A stretch of 64,000 nucleotides of DNA from Mesorhizobium sp. NBSH29 (GCF_015500055.1 NZ_CP045492.1:1498501-1562500), one strand, 5' to 3'; numbered from the stretch's first letter, positions 43,121 through 52,178 are shown. The notes: generated by a model from the sequence alone, not told the origin. Program-made: numbers and translations.

Positions 43121-43974
43121 GGCGGGAAGCCCCACAGAAGCTGGCTGATTATGCACCGCTAGCATTTCCTGCGGTGATGCTCGTCGTGTTCTTCGTCATT
43201 CCGTTCGGAACAATGATCTCGGTGAGCTTTTTCCAGCGATTGCAGGGCGGTTTTTATACACCTGCTTTCGTTTTCTCGAACTATGAGCGCTTTCTCTCGC
43301 TGTTCTTCGCCCATGTTCTCGGCTTCTCGCTGATGCTGGCTGTACTTGTGGCTATGTGCTGCGTCTGCATCGGCGTGCCTTTCACATATTTGCTGACAAA
43401 ACTGTCGCGGCGGGCACAAATCGCCTGGATGGTAGCGCTGCTCTCTGTATTGTCCCTCTCGGAGGTCATCATTGGCTTTGCATGGTCAACGCTGCTGTCG
43501 CGGACCGCAGGCATCACCAATCTTTTGGTGATGATGGGGCTGATGGAAAAGGCAGTGGCTCTCACACCAGGCTTTCCGGCTGTGCTGACAGCAATGGTGT
43601 ACCAGGCGTTGCCTTACACTATTCTCGTCCTCTATCCCGCGCTTGTGCGTCTCGATCCAACCTTGACCGAAGCCGCACGAACGCTCGGCGCCTCGCCGGT
43701 GCGCGCCTTTTTCACAGTGGTGATACCAGCATTGCGGACCACCATTTTGGCGACGTTAATCATGGTGTTCATTTTTGCCCTCGGTTCATATCTGTTGCCA
43801 CAGATTCTTGGTCGCCCGCAGCATTGGACGCTTTCGGTGATGATCACAGACCAAGCGATTTATCAGTCCAACATGCCGTTTGCCGCAGCCATGGCTGTAT
43901 TCCTGGTATTGGTCACGCTGGGGCTTGTAGCCCTGACGATGTTGGCCGGACGCAAGCGAGAGGCCGCAATATGA
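43117..43974 (+). CDS. PotB-type ABC permease
   Basis: 285 residues with six helices; LDPTLTEAARTLGASPVRAF is the EAA loop facing the ATPase. It starts ATG overlapping the ATPase stop and ends overlapping the second permease (ATGA). Confidence 0.92.
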   Translation: MRREAPQKLADYAPLAFPAVMLVVFFVIPFGTMISVSFFQRLQGGFYTPAFVFSNYERFLSLFFAHVLGFSLMLAVLVAMCCVCIGVPFTYLLTKLSRRAQIAWMVALLSVLSLSEVIIGFAWSTLLSRTAGITNLLVMMGLMEKAVALTPGFPAVLTAMVYQALPYTILVLYPALVRLDPTLTEAARTLGASPVRAFFTVVIPALRTTILATLIMVFIFALGSYLLPQILGRPQHWTLSVMITDQAIYQSNMPFAAAMAVFLVLVTLGLVALTMLAGRKREAAI

Positions 43975-44768
43975 TATACCTGCGCCGCTTCTACTTCATT
44001 CTGGTCGGCCTGTTCCTTTCCGCCCCCCTAATTGTTGTCGCTGGCGTCTCGGTGAATGCGAAGCAGACGTTGGCCTTCCCTCCTCAGGGTTTTTCGCTGC
44101 TTTGGTATGCCGATATTTTTTCCGATTCCGGATGGCGCAACGCATTGTTCGCATCGCTGATGCTGGCTCTCCTGTCTGCAGCGCTGGCAGTCGCGATTGC
44201 GCTGCCCTTGAGCTGGTTTCTTTGGCGGCGCATTGCACCTTGGGCCAACATCTTCCAACTCCTTGGTATTGCGCCATTTACGCTGCCGCCAGTGATCACT
44301 GCACTCGGGCTGCTCACCTTCTGGGCAACTACGGGCCTCTATGGACAACCCTGGACGGCGGTGATCAGTCACGCAATTTTCTTCGTCACGCTGCCACTGG
44401 TGACCCTTTCGCTGGGGTTCACCGCCATTGACCGCTCTCTGGTAGAGGCCGCCGCCACATTGGGTGCCGATGATCGCACGATCTTCCGCACCGTGGTGTT
44501 GCCGCTCATCACGCCATACCTCGTGTCGGGCTATGCCTTCGCATTTGTGCTGTCGCTGAATGAATATATCGTCGCCTACATGACGGTGGGTTTCACCATG
44601 GAAACGTTGCCGATCAAAATATTCAACGCGCTCAGATACGGCTACACACCGACCATGGCTTCCGTGACAGTCCTGTTTGTGGTTTTGGCCGCGATCATCT
44701 ATTCGCTGATTGCCCGTTTTGGTGATCTTTTGAAACTGCTCGGCGCTAATCCCGAGGAACAGCCATGA
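43971..44768 (+). CDS. PotC-type ABC permease
   Basis: 265 residues, starting MIYLRRFYFILVGLFL, six helices, EAA loop DRSLVEAAATLGADDRTIF. The open frame extends far upstream through PotB but the ATGA overlap at 43971 sets the true start. It overlaps the nitrilase-fold gene by 4 bases. Confidence 0.92.
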   Translation: MIYLRRFYFILVGLFLSAPLIVVAGVSVNAKQTLAFPPQGFSLLWYADIFSDSGWRNALFASLMLALLSAALAVAIALPLSWFLWRRIAPWANIFQLLGIAPFTLPPVITALGLLTFWATTGLYGQPWTAVISHAIFFVTLPLVTLSLGFTAIDRSLVEAAATLGADDRTIFRTVVLPLITPYLVSGYAFAFVLSLNEYIVAYMTVGFTMETLPIKIFNALRYGYTPTMASVTVLFVVLAAIIYSLIARFGDLLKLLGANPEEQP

Positions 44769-45541
44769 TCCGAATTTCTGCTCTGCAGATGCAGACCCGC
44801 GGCATCGATACAGGTGCCAATCTTACCCGCATCGAAAGTGCCGCGCGCGAGGCGGCGGAAGCCGGGTCAAGTTTGTTGGTGACACCAGAACTTGGCGTTA
44901 CAAGCTATGGTGGCGGTCGAGATATTCTGGATCTGGCTGAGCCCGTCGATGGGCCAATCGTAGCACGCCTGGGCGAGATTGCGCAGCAAAGCGGGGTCGC
45001 CATCGTGGCAGGCTTCGCCGAGAAGGCGGGGGGAACGGTCTACAATTCCTCCGTTTATACGGATGGCATAGCCAAACCTTCCGTATACCGCAAATCGCAT
45101 CTTTACGGCGCCTACGAGCGCGACCTGTTCATGCCAGGCCCTCCTTCAACCTGTCTGTTCGTGCACCACGGTATGACGCTCGGGATGCTGATCTGCTACG
45201 ATGTCGAGTTCCCTGAAAATGTTCGACGTCTCGCAGTTGCCGGTGCAGACATGATCCTCGTCCCGACTGCGACGCCGATGGGGTCATCGGGAACGTTCAT
45301 CGCAGAAAAGATGATCGCCGTGAGAGCATTCGAGAACCAGATTTTTATCGCCTATGTCAACAATACCGGCCGCGATCGGGGGTTCGACTATGCCGGGCGG
45401 TCGGTCATCGCCGCCCCCGATGGCGGTGTTCTGGCATCGGCGGGAGTGTCGGAGGAATTGCTGACCGCCGACATAGCGCTCGACGCTTACGCAGGTTCAA
45501 GGTTTGAAAACAGCTATCTGCAAGACATAGGCAGCGCCTGA
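44765..45541 (+). CDS. Carbon-nitrogen hydrolase (nitrilase superfamily amidase)
   Basis: 258 residues with the Glu42-Lys110-Cys144 triad in VTPELGV, YRKSHLYG and MLICYDVEFPE. Members hydrolyse amides, such as N-carbamoylputrescine, omega-amides and short aliphatic amides. With a ureohydrolase at the head of the same locus, a role in finishing the breakdown of an imported guanidino or carbamoyl compound is reasonable, but this is inference. Last gene of the run. Confidence 0.9.
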   Translation: MIRISALQMQTRGIDTGANLTRIESAAREAAEAGSSLLVTPELGVTSYGGGRDILDLAEPVDGPIVARLGEIAQQSGVAIVAGFAEKAGGTVYNSSVYTDGIAKPSVYRKSHLYGAYERDLFMPGPPSTCLFVHHGMTLGMLICYDVEFPENVRRLAVAGADMILVPTATPMGSSGTFIAEKMIAVRAFENQIFIAYVNNTGRDRGFDYAGRSVIAAPDGGVLASAGVSEELLTADIALDAYAGSRFENSYLQDIGSA

Positions 45542-45565
45542 TGTTCAGAATCCGGCCAGTTGCGT

Positions 45566-46489
45566 TTATTCTTCAGAGAGAAAGCGTTCTATCTGGCGCG
45601 GATCGACATTGGCCTCGGCCCCGATCCGTCGCGCCAGTTCGGCTGCTGCCGGTCGTGGCGTTCCTGCCGGCCGATCAAGCCAATAGGAGACAGGGTTAAG
45701 CACGGTGCCGCTGTCCACGCTTGCAAGCCGGCCAGCCAACAGAAATTCTTCGACGAGCGGTGGTCGGGCAAGCGCAACGCCAAGCCCGTGAACGGCAGCG
45801 TCGAGCACAAGATTGTAATCTTCAAAACGACGGTCCTGTGAACGTGGGCGGTAATCGATGCCGCGTGCGGCAAACCAGGCGCGCCAGCCCGACGCATCGG
45901 AATCGTGGATCAGCGGATGCGCAAGCAGCCGTTCGGGTTCCCCGTGACCGATCTTGGCCGCCAGGTCAGGCGATGCGATTGGAAAGCACATCTCTTCAAA
46001 CAGCTTTTGCGATATCCGCCCCGGCACGGCCCCACGCCCACAGCGAATGGCTAGGTCCACGCCCTCATCACCCAGATCGGTGCGACGGTGATCGACATTG
46101 AGAACGATCCGCAGCGACGGGTCGCCCTGTTCCAGAAGCGTCAGCCGTGGCATCAGCCACAGGCCTGATATCGACGGGATGGAACTAACGCGCACCACAG
46201 CCGGGCCGCGCGGTTCGCTCCACCGGTCGGAGGTGTCAGCAATTAGCGCAAAGGCCTCAGCCGTTCGCAGGAAAAGCCGCTGACCTTCGCTGGTTAGCGT
46301 CACGCCGCGCCCGCCGCGATCGAACAGTTTCAGGCCAACCCAGCCCTCCAGCTTGGCGATCTGCCGGCTGACAGCGCCATGCGTAATGTTCAGGCGTTCC
46401 GCCGCAGCGCTGAAGCTGCCGCTGCGTGCTGACGCTTCGAACGCGCGAAGCGTTTCAAGGGGGAGAACCGGCGATGAGATGTGATCCAT
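45566..46489 (-). CDS. LysR-family regulator (GcvA-like), divergent from EamA exporter
   Basis: 307 residues. N-terminal domain PLETLRAFEASARSGSFSAA with NITHGAVSRQIAKLEGWVG; effector domain with ISGLWLMPRLTLLEQGDPS. It is divergent from an EamA transporter, with a perfect T-N11-A palindrome between (46504-46518). A GTG two codons earlier is possible. Confidence 0.92.
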   Translation of the reverse strand: MDHISSPVLPLETLRAFEASARSGSFSAAAERLNITHGAVSRQIAKLEGWVGLKLFDRGGRGVTLTSEGQRLFLRTAEAFALIADTSDRWSEPRGPAVVRVSSIPSISGLWLMPRLTLLEQGDPSLRIVLNVDHRRTDLGDEGVDLAIRCGRGAVPGRISQKLFEEMCFPIASPDLAAKIGHGEPERLLAHPLIHDSDASGWRAWFAARGIDYRPRSQDRRFEDYNLVLDAAVHGLGVALARPPLVEEFLLAGRLASVDSGTVLNPVSYWLDRPAGTPRPAAAELARRIGAEANVDPRQIERFLSEE

Positions 46490-46503
46490 GATCACAGCTC
46501 ATC

Positions 46504-46518
46504 ATCGAATTGTTCGAT
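46504..46518. promoter_or_regulatory. LysR-type T-N11-A box before the EamA gene
   Basis: Perfect inverted repeat ATCGAA-ttg-TTCGAT containing a T-N11-A core (46505-46517), 15 bases from the LysR start and about 64 from the EamA start. Confidence 0.6.
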
Positions 46519-46581
46519 TGTCAATCAGCTCGTAAGCGCACACATTCCAGTCAACCCGTACTCACAGCATGGCGCAGGAAA

Positions 46582-47475
46582 ATGGCAAGCACGACGATCG
46601 ACAATTCCATCCCGGCAAAACTCGACATGGCGACGCTGGTCATCATCGCCATCACCGTAGTCGCGTGGGCGTCCGCATTCCCAGCAATCCGCGCCGGGCT
46701 GACCGCCTTTGGTGCGGCTGAATTGGGAGCCGTGCGTTTCGGCATCGCAGCGGTGCCGGCGGCAATTTATTTGATAATCATGCGTCCGGCCTTGCCGGCA
46801 CTGGGCGAAGCCTGGCGTTTCGCATTTGGCGGGATATTCTTCGTCGCGTTCTATACTGTACTCCTGAACTTCGGCGAGCAGACGGTCTCGGCCGGCGCGG
46901 CGAGCTTCATCATCAACGTCAATCCCATCATCACGGTGATCCTGGCGCTGCTTCTGCTCGGTGAGCGCTTTCGACCCATAGCGTGGCTGGGTATGATCAT
47001 TTCCTTCTCCGGCATCGGCCTGATCGCGCTGGGAGAGGGCGGTGGCCTGAAAGTTGATAGTGGTGCGCTGCTCATTCTGGGTGCTGCGTTCTGCACCAGC
47101 GCGGCCATGATCGTCCAAAAGCCGTTGTTTAAAAAGCACAACGCGCTGACTGTCGCGATGTGGAACATGGTCATCGGCGCGCTCTGCCTGTCACCCATGT
47201 TGCCCGGCGGCCTCAAACAGGCCGCAAGTTCTGACAGCCACGCTCTGTTTGCCGTAATCTATCTTGGCATTGTGCCGAGCCTGATCGCCTACGGCACCTG
47301 GGCCATGGTGCTGTCGCGGATGCCTGCCTCGCGCGCCGCAAACTTCCAGTATTGCGTCCCACCGGTGGCTACAGCCATGGGTTTTCTCTGGCTGGGCGAG
47401 GTCCCAGGCTGGGTCAGCGTAGCCGGCGGAGCGCTGGCTCTTGGCGGTGTAATACTCGTCAATCTGCGTCGGTAG
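46582..47475 (+). CDS. EamA-family (DMT) exporter
   Basis: 297 residues, ten helices, two EamA repeats (ITVVAWASAFPAIRAGL early; MPASRAANFQYCVPPVATAM late). Likely exports an amino acid or similar metabolite under control of the divergent LysR gene. The AGGA lies only two bases before the ATG, so the start is a little unsure. It overlaps the convergent phosphatase gene by 17 bases. Confidence 0.85.
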   Translation: MASTTIDNSIPAKLDMATLVIIAITVVAWASAFPAIRAGLTAFGAAELGAVRFGIAAVPAAIYLIIMRPALPALGEAWRFAFGGIFFVAFYTVLLNFGEQTVSAGAASFIINVNPIITVILALLLLGERFRPIAWLGMIISFSGIGLIALGEGGGLKVDSGALLILGAAFCTSAAMIVQKPLFKKHNALTVAMWNMVIGALCLSPMLPGGLKQAASSDSHALFAVIYLGIVPSLIAYGTWAMVLSRMPASRAANFQYCVPPVATAMGFLWLGEVPGWVSVAGGALALGGVILVNLRR

Positions 47476-47983
47476 CAGGCGCCAGATCGAGCCGGAACGG
47501 TACGCCTTCGAAGCAATCCGCACCCCGCCCAATGCCCGCAATGGCCGCAACCATGCGGCCCTCGCGCCCAAGCAGCCGATCAGCGTAGCCAATCAGCCGA
47601 GCATTGGGCGTGGCTGTCGTAGACAGCCGGCGCAGCGTGGCAGCAAGTTCTGCCTCTGTTCGCTGCGGTGCCAGCGCCGCAGCGATGATGTAGGCAGCTG
47701 CAGTCGAGCGACTGACCCCGGCATAACAATGGACCACCATCGGGCTTTGGCGATCCCAACTCCGTGCAAACTCCAGAAGCTGTGCCACATGCGCCTCCGC
47801 CGGGGAAACCAAACCGGGCTGCTCGTCCACGATGTCATTCATCGCCAGCCATAGATGGTCAGCCGCGGCCACCGATGTAGGGCGCACGACCTCGGTGCCC
47901 GCGGTGAGCAGCGAGACGATGCGCGCCGCACGCGTTTCTTCAACGGTGGCATGGAGGCGCGCCAGTGAACACACATGGATCAT
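47459..47983 (-). CDS. Dual-specificity/tyrosine phosphatase-like protein, cobC-coupled
   Basis: 174 residues. The signature HCYAGVSRS (Cys86, Arg92) is the CX5R loop of cysteine phosphatases; MNDIVDEQPG upstream may supply the general acid Asp. Its ATG overlaps the cobC stop (ATGA), so it is the second gene of a cobC operon. A cobalamin role is possible (phosphatase steps exist in the pathway), but the protein family gives no direct evidence. Confidence 0.82.
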   Translation of the reverse strand: MIHVCSLARLHATVEETRAARIVSLLTAGTEVVRPTSVAAADHLWLAMNDIVDEQPGLVSPAEAHVAQLLEFARSWDRQSPMVVHCYAGVSRSTAAAYIIAAALAPQRTEAELAATLRRLSTTATPNARLIGYADRLLGREGRMVAAIAGIGRGADCFEGVPFRLDLAPATDAD

Positions 47984-49017
47984 GTCTTTGGTCTTCCGGT
48001 CCAGTTATCGAGCGCTTCGGCAAGGCGCTGCCATTCGACTTCATTCCCCGGCAACCCGAAGCGCAGCACATCACTGCGCCAGTCAAAGTTTCGCACGAAA
48101 ATTCCGTGTTGGCCAAGCGTGACAAACAGTGCCTGGGCCTCGTCCACCTGCACGAAACGAAACAGGTTGGTGCCACCGGCTACAGCAACGCCGTGCGCCT
48201 GAAGCAGAGCATCGAGCCGCGCCGCCTCGCTGGCAAGGCGGGTGCGCATGGTCTCCTGCCACCCTGTGTCGGCAAGCGCGTGCAAGCCGATTTCCAGCGC
48301 CGGCCCGGCCACTGCCCATGGCCCGAGCAACGCCTCGATCCGCGCGATTGTCTCTGGTGCGCCGATGGCAAAACCGAGCCGGACGCCGGCAAGACCGAAA
48401 AACTTGCCAAACGACTTGAGCACGATCAGTGCTGGATGGCCGGCATCTCCGGCGACGCTCTCCTGTTCTGGCCCGACATCCATAAAGGCCTCGTCGACGA
48501 CCAGGAGCCTGCTGCGCGCCGCCATCTGGTCGGCGAGTTCCAGAAGGTCCGTGCGGGTGGTAACCCGCCCGTCCGGATTGTTCGGATTCACGACGATGGC
48601 CAGGTCGGCATCGGCCAGTGCGCCAATATCAGTCACGGTTGCAACCTCGTGGCCGGCAAGCGCTGCCGCTCGCTTGTGTTCGGCGTAGGTCGGCCCCAGC
48701 ACAGTCGCGCGGCTTGCTGGCACCAGCGAAGCGACCAACGGCAACAGGATCTGAGTGCCGGGCGCCGGCACAATGTGGGCGGGCGAGGGAGCGCCGTAAG
48801 CCCGTGCGGCAATGGCGGCGAGCGCACGCGCGCGCGACGGCTCGGGCAGGCGCGCAAATGCTGTGGCAGGCAGTTCGAAAAGCGGGTAGGGGTGAGGATT
48901 GATCCCGGTCGACAGGTCGACAATGGGCCGTGGCGCGTCAGGAAAAAGCGCTTCTGCCCGATCGAGGCTGCCGCCATGATCGATCACTGTCCTTCTATCA
49001 TTTTTCACGGTGCCCAT
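47980..49017 (-). CDS. cobC: Threonine-phosphate decarboxylase, cobalamin synthesis
   Basis: 345 residues, fold type I PLP enzyme. NPNNPDGR (144-151), VDEAFMD and the PLP lysine Lys205 in SFGKFFGLAGVRLG are intact. It makes the aminopropanol phosphate arm of cobalamin (CobC in rhizobia, CobD in enterics). Its ATG overlaps, on the opposite strand, the ATG of cobD (sequence CATG at 49015-49018). Confidence 0.93.
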   Translation of the reverse strand: MGTVKNDRRTVIDHGGSLDRAEALFPDAPRPIVDLSTGINPHPYPLFELPATAFARLPEPSRARALAAIAARAYGAPSPAHIVPAPGTQILLPLVASLVPASRATVLGPTYAEHKRAAALAGHEVATVTDIGALADADLAIVVNPNNPDGRVTTRTDLLELADQMAARSRLLVVDEAFMDVGPEQESVAGDAGHPALIVLKSFGKFFGLAGVRLGFAIGAPETIARIEALLGPWAVAGPALEIGLHALADTGWQETMRTRLASEAARLDALLQAHGVAVAGGTNLFRFVQVDEAQALFVTLGQHGIFVRNFDWRSDVLRFGLPGNEVEWQRLAEALDNWTGRPKT

Positions 49018-49987
49018 GTCAGCTTTGATCGCCTTTCTGGCCCTTATCCTTGAACGCTACATTGGCTATCCGGTGCCGCTGTTGCGCGCCGCGGGCCATC
49101 CGGTCATGTGGATCGGCGCTGTTATTTCGGTGCTCGATACCTACCTCAACAAACCGAATTTTTCGGTCAGACGCCGCACCATGCATGGCATGGTAGCGCT
49201 GATCATTATCGTTCTGTTGCCGGCAGTTCTGGCGTCCCTGCTGTCCGGGCTTGTGTCGTGGATGTTTGTCTGGGGCTTTGTCATCGTAGCGATACTCGCA
49301 AGCACTCTGTTGGCCCAAAAAAGCCTGCGCAGCCACGTAGCGGCGGTTGCCGAAGCACTGGAGAGCGAGGGACTGGAGGGCGGCAGGCAGGCTGTCTCGA
49401 TGATAGTCGGGCGTGACCCCGAGCGCCTCGACGAGGCGGGCGTGAGCCGCGCCGCCATCGAAAGCTTGGCTGAAAATTTCTCTGATGGCGTCGTTGCCCC
49501 TGCCTTCTGGCTGGTGGTCGGCGGGCTTGCCGGCGGCGCGGCCTACAAGGCGGTCAATACCGCCGATTCGATGATAGGCCACCATACAGAAAAGCATGGC
49601 GCGTTCGGTTGGGCGTCGGCGCGATTTGACGACCTTATCAATCTGCCTGCTTCGCGGCTGGCTGCGGTGCTGCTGACGGTGGCGGCTTTCATTATCCCCG
49701 GCGCGTCGGCCAGGAATGCATGGTCTGCTGTCCGGCGTGATGCGAAAAAGCACCGCTCGCCCAATGCCGGATGGCCTGAGGCAGCAATGGCCGGGGCGCT
49801 CGGCCTCTCGCTCGCCGGCCCCCGCGTCTATGGAGGCGTGATGGTCGAGGATGCGGAGATGGGCGCCGGTGGCCGACGCGATGCCAGCGCAGCCGACATC
49901 CGCCGCGCTCTGCGACTCTATGGAATTGCCGATGTGCTGTTGATCGGGCTGGCCGGTACGGTGGCCGCGATCTGGTTTGTCGCTTGA
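49016..49987 (+). CDS. cobD: Adenosylcobinamide-phosphate synthase (CbiB-like)
   Basis: 323 residues, multi-pass membrane enzyme that links aminopropanol phosphate to adenosylcobyric acid. LALILERYIGYP at the start and the conserved NFSDGVVAPAFW, NTADSMIGH and FDDLINLPASRL blocks are clear. Start choice is ATG 49016 or GTG 49010; neither has a ribosome site, and both lie within or beside the cobC start. Confidence 0.94.
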   Translation: MSALIAFLALILERYIGYPVPLLRAAGHPVMWIGAVISVLDTYLNKPNFSVRRRTMHGMVALIIIVLLPAVLASLLSGLVSWMFVWGFVIVAILASTLLAQKSLRSHVAAVAEALESEGLEGGRQAVSMIVGRDPERLDEAGVSRAAIESLAENFSDGVVAPAFWLVVGGLAGGAAYKAVNTADSMIGHHTEKHGAFGWASARFDDLINLPASRLAAVLLTVAAFIIPGASARNAWSAVRRDAKKHRSPNAGWPEAAMAGALGLSLAGPRVYGGVMVEDAEMGAGGRRDASAADIRRALRLYGIADVLLIGLAGTVAAIWFVA

Positions 49988-50049
49988 GCCAGGGCATTTG
50001 TAGGCTGCGCAACCAGCCTCAAAACCGCAAACCAAACGTACAAAAGGCA

Positions 50050-50664
50050 TCAGAACTCGATACCCTGCTGTGCTTTCACGCCGGCGGAAAAATGATGCTT
50101 TGTCGCGCCCATTTCGGTAACAAGATCGGCTGCCTCCACAAGTTCCGGCTTGGCATTGCGGCCGGTCACCACGACATGCAGATCCGCACGCCGTGCCTTT
50201 AGCGCTGTCACCACTGCGTTTAGGTCGAGATAGGAATAGCGCAGTGCGATATTCATCTCGTCCAGAACCAGAAGCCTGATCGAGGGGTCGGCCATCAATT
50301 CCAACGCCTTGCTCCAGGCGCGCTCGGCGGCAGCGATATCGCGCGCCAGATCCTGCGTTTCCCACGTAAAGCCTTCGCCCATGGTGTGCCAGACCACGCG
50401 CTCGCCAAAGGCAGCAAAGGAATCTTTCTCGCCGGTATGCCAGGCGCCTTTGATGAACTGCACGACGCCGACGCGGTGGCCGTAGCCCAGCATGCGCAAC
50501 GCGAGGCCAAAGGCTGCGGTGGTCTTGCCCTTGCCAGGCCCGGTATTGACGATCAGCAACCCCTTCTGTTCGATCGTCTTGCCGGCCACTTCCTCATCCT
50601 GCACGGCCTTGCGCTTGGCCATCTTGGCCCGGTGGCGTTCGGTGTCTTTCGGATCGATACTCAT
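50050..50664 (-). CDS. cobO: Cob(I)yrinic acid a,c-diamide adenosyltransferase
   Basis: 204 residues of the CobO/BtuR type. P-loop NTGPGKGKTTAAFG, VVQFIKGAWHTGEKD and VLDEMNIAL are visible. It transfers adenosyl from ATP to the reduced corrin cobalt. It starts one base after the cobP stop in the cbtBA-cobPO operon. Confidence 0.96.
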   Translation of the reverse strand: MSIDPKDTERHRAKMAKRKAVQDEEVAGKTIEQKGLLIVNTGPGKGKTTAAFGLALRMLGYGHRVGVVQFIKGAWHTGEKDSFAAFGERVVWHTMGEGFTWETQDLARDIAAAERAWSKALELMADPSIRLLVLDEMNIALRYSYLDLNAVVTALKARRADLHVVVTGRNAKPELVEAADLVTEMGATKHHFSAGVKAQQGIEF

Positions 50665-50665
50665 A

Positions 50666-51181
50666 TCATTTGACCTTCATGGGTAAGCCCGCCACGAGGA
50701 ACAAAACCTCATCTGCGACGCTTGCAACCTGCTGGTTCAGGCGCCCAGCGGCATCGCGAAAACGGCGGGCGAGTGCATTATCCGGGACGATGCCAAGGCC
50801 CACTTCATTGCTGACGACAAACCAAGGCCCGCGCGGTTGAGAAAGGACCGCAGCGAGCGCTGTGCATTCGGCTTCGATGTCGGCTTCGGCCAGCATCCGG
50901 TTGGTCAGCCACAGCGTCAGACAATCGAGCAGCAGCGGCTCGCCGTCTGGTAGTGTGGCAAGGGCGCCGGCAAGATCGTGCGGGGCGTTGATTGTCATCC
51001 AGCCCGCCCCGCGCCGCGCCTGATGCTGCACGATGCGCTCGGCCATTTCATCGTCAAACGCCTGCGCGGTAGCGATATAGGCCCAGGGAGCTGGAAGTTT
51101 GGTGACCTCCCGTTCGGCATGCGCGCTCTTGCCGGAGCGCGCACCGCCGAAAAGGAGCGTTAATCTCGCTTGATCAGGCAA
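50666..51181 (-). CDS. cobP: Adenosylcobinamide kinase/guanylyltransferase
   Basis: 171 residues. P-loop LLFGGARSGKSAHAE, the GMP/Walker B area LLLDCLTLWLTN, and FVVSNEVGLGIVP are as in CobP/CobU. It phosphorylates and then guanylylates adenosylcobinamide. Overlaps cbtA by 8 bases. Confidence 0.96.
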   Translation of the reverse strand: MPDQARLTLLFGGARSGKSAHAEREVTKLPAPWAYIATAQAFDDEMAERIVQHQARRGAGWMTINAPHDLAGALATLPDGEPLLLDCLTLWLTNRMLAEADIEAECTALAAVLSQPRGPWFVVSNEVGLGIVPDNALARRFRDAAGRLNQQVASVADEVLFLVAGLPMKVK

Positions 51182-51932
51182 GGCCGCGTTTCAGTACCGG
51201 CTCGCCCGCCACGGTAAAACGGGAGCGCAACAATCCGACGACAGCGCCCAAAACCATCCAGAACATCAGGTTTGTCAGCGTCGCCGCCACGACAAAGCGA
51301 CGGAGCAGCTCAGCCGGAACAGCGGTGCCATGGCTCACTGGTTGCGGCGCGCCAATGATGTGCGGCGCTACGATCAACGCTACGCCGAGAAGCGCAAACG
51401 GCAATGAATTGCGGAAAGCAAGCAACGCCAGCCCCCCGGCAGTAGCCAACACCGTGCCAATCCACCATGCTTGGCGGATCGAAACATCGGCGGCAGGCAT
51501 GCCCGGCAGTTCGGGCGGCAGGCCAAGGCCCGGCGCCAGCGTGAAGACAGCAAAGCCGGCGAACCCCCAGAAAAGCCCCTGACGCCAGGACAGAATACCG
51601 CCAAGCGCTTCCGATACTGCCACCAGAACCAGCGCAAAGCCGATTGCCGTCACGATGTTCGCAGCCGCTGTATAGGCAAAGCGCTCAAAACCGTCGGCAG
51701 GCTCCCACGCATCCTCGCCATGCGCGTGAGCTTCAACAACGGGCGTTGTAGCTGCTGCTCCGGCATTGGCCGCTTGCGTATCATGGTCATGGTTGGCAGG
51801 TGCTGCGTTTTCATACGTTTCCGCCGCCAAGATCAGCGGCACGGTGGCAAAAGTCTGCATGGCCGCCATGGCGATACCTGACAATAGCCCGGCGATCGCC
51901 GCGATGAACACGACGTTACGAAAAAGGGTCAT
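51174..51932 (-). CDS. cbtA: Cobalt transporter subunit CbtA
   Basis: 252 residues, about five helices; N-terminal helix, then a His-rich loop (ANHDHDTQA, EAHAHGEDAWEPADGFERFAY) and AGFAVFTLAPGLGLPPELPG, typical CbtA. It lies after cbtB under a cobalamin riboswitch, so it probably imports cobalt when B12 is short. Confidence 0.93.
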   Translation of the reverse strand: MTLFRNVVFIAAIAGLLSGIAMAAMQTFATVPLILAAETYENAAPANHDHDTQAANAGAAATTPVVEAHAHGEDAWEPADGFERFAYTAAANIVTAIGFALVLVAVSEALGGILSWRQGLFWGFAGFAVFTLAPGLGLPPELPGMPAADVSIRQAWWIGTVLATAGGLALLAFRNSLPFALLGVALIVAPHIIGAPQPVSHGTAVPAELLRRFVVAATLTNLMFWMVLGAVVGLLRSRFTVAGEPVLKRGLA

Positions 51933-51947
51933 GGATCAAGCTCCGGC

Positions 51948-52133
51948 TCAGTGGCAGGGAAAAGCCATCGAATGGCGGTAATCGTGCGCGGCGTTATGGG
52001 CGACTTCCATATGTGAGAAGCCGACAAAGCCGATAACGAAGAGCCCGAGCAGAGCCGAAAGGCCAAGCTGAAATGCGCGCGACGCCGAAGAAGCTGCGCT
52101 TGTGGTCGTGTGTGTTGCAGTGGTCAATTTCAT
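51948..52133 (-). CDS. cbtB: Cobalt transporter subunit CbtB
   Basis: 61 residues with one helix (LGLSALLGLFVIGFVGFS) and a His-rich C-terminus (HMEVAHNAAHDYRHS, FPCH), the CbtB pattern. Met at 52133 begins the conserved part. First gene after the reverse-strand riboswitch. Confidence 0.92.
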   Translation of the reverse strand: MKLTTATHTTTSAASSASRAFQLGLSALLGLFVIGFVGFSHMEVAHNAAHDYRHSMAFPCH

Positions 52134-52178
52134 ATTCCTCTCGCCCTCCACCCGAGGGCCTTGGTTGCAGTCGTGTCG

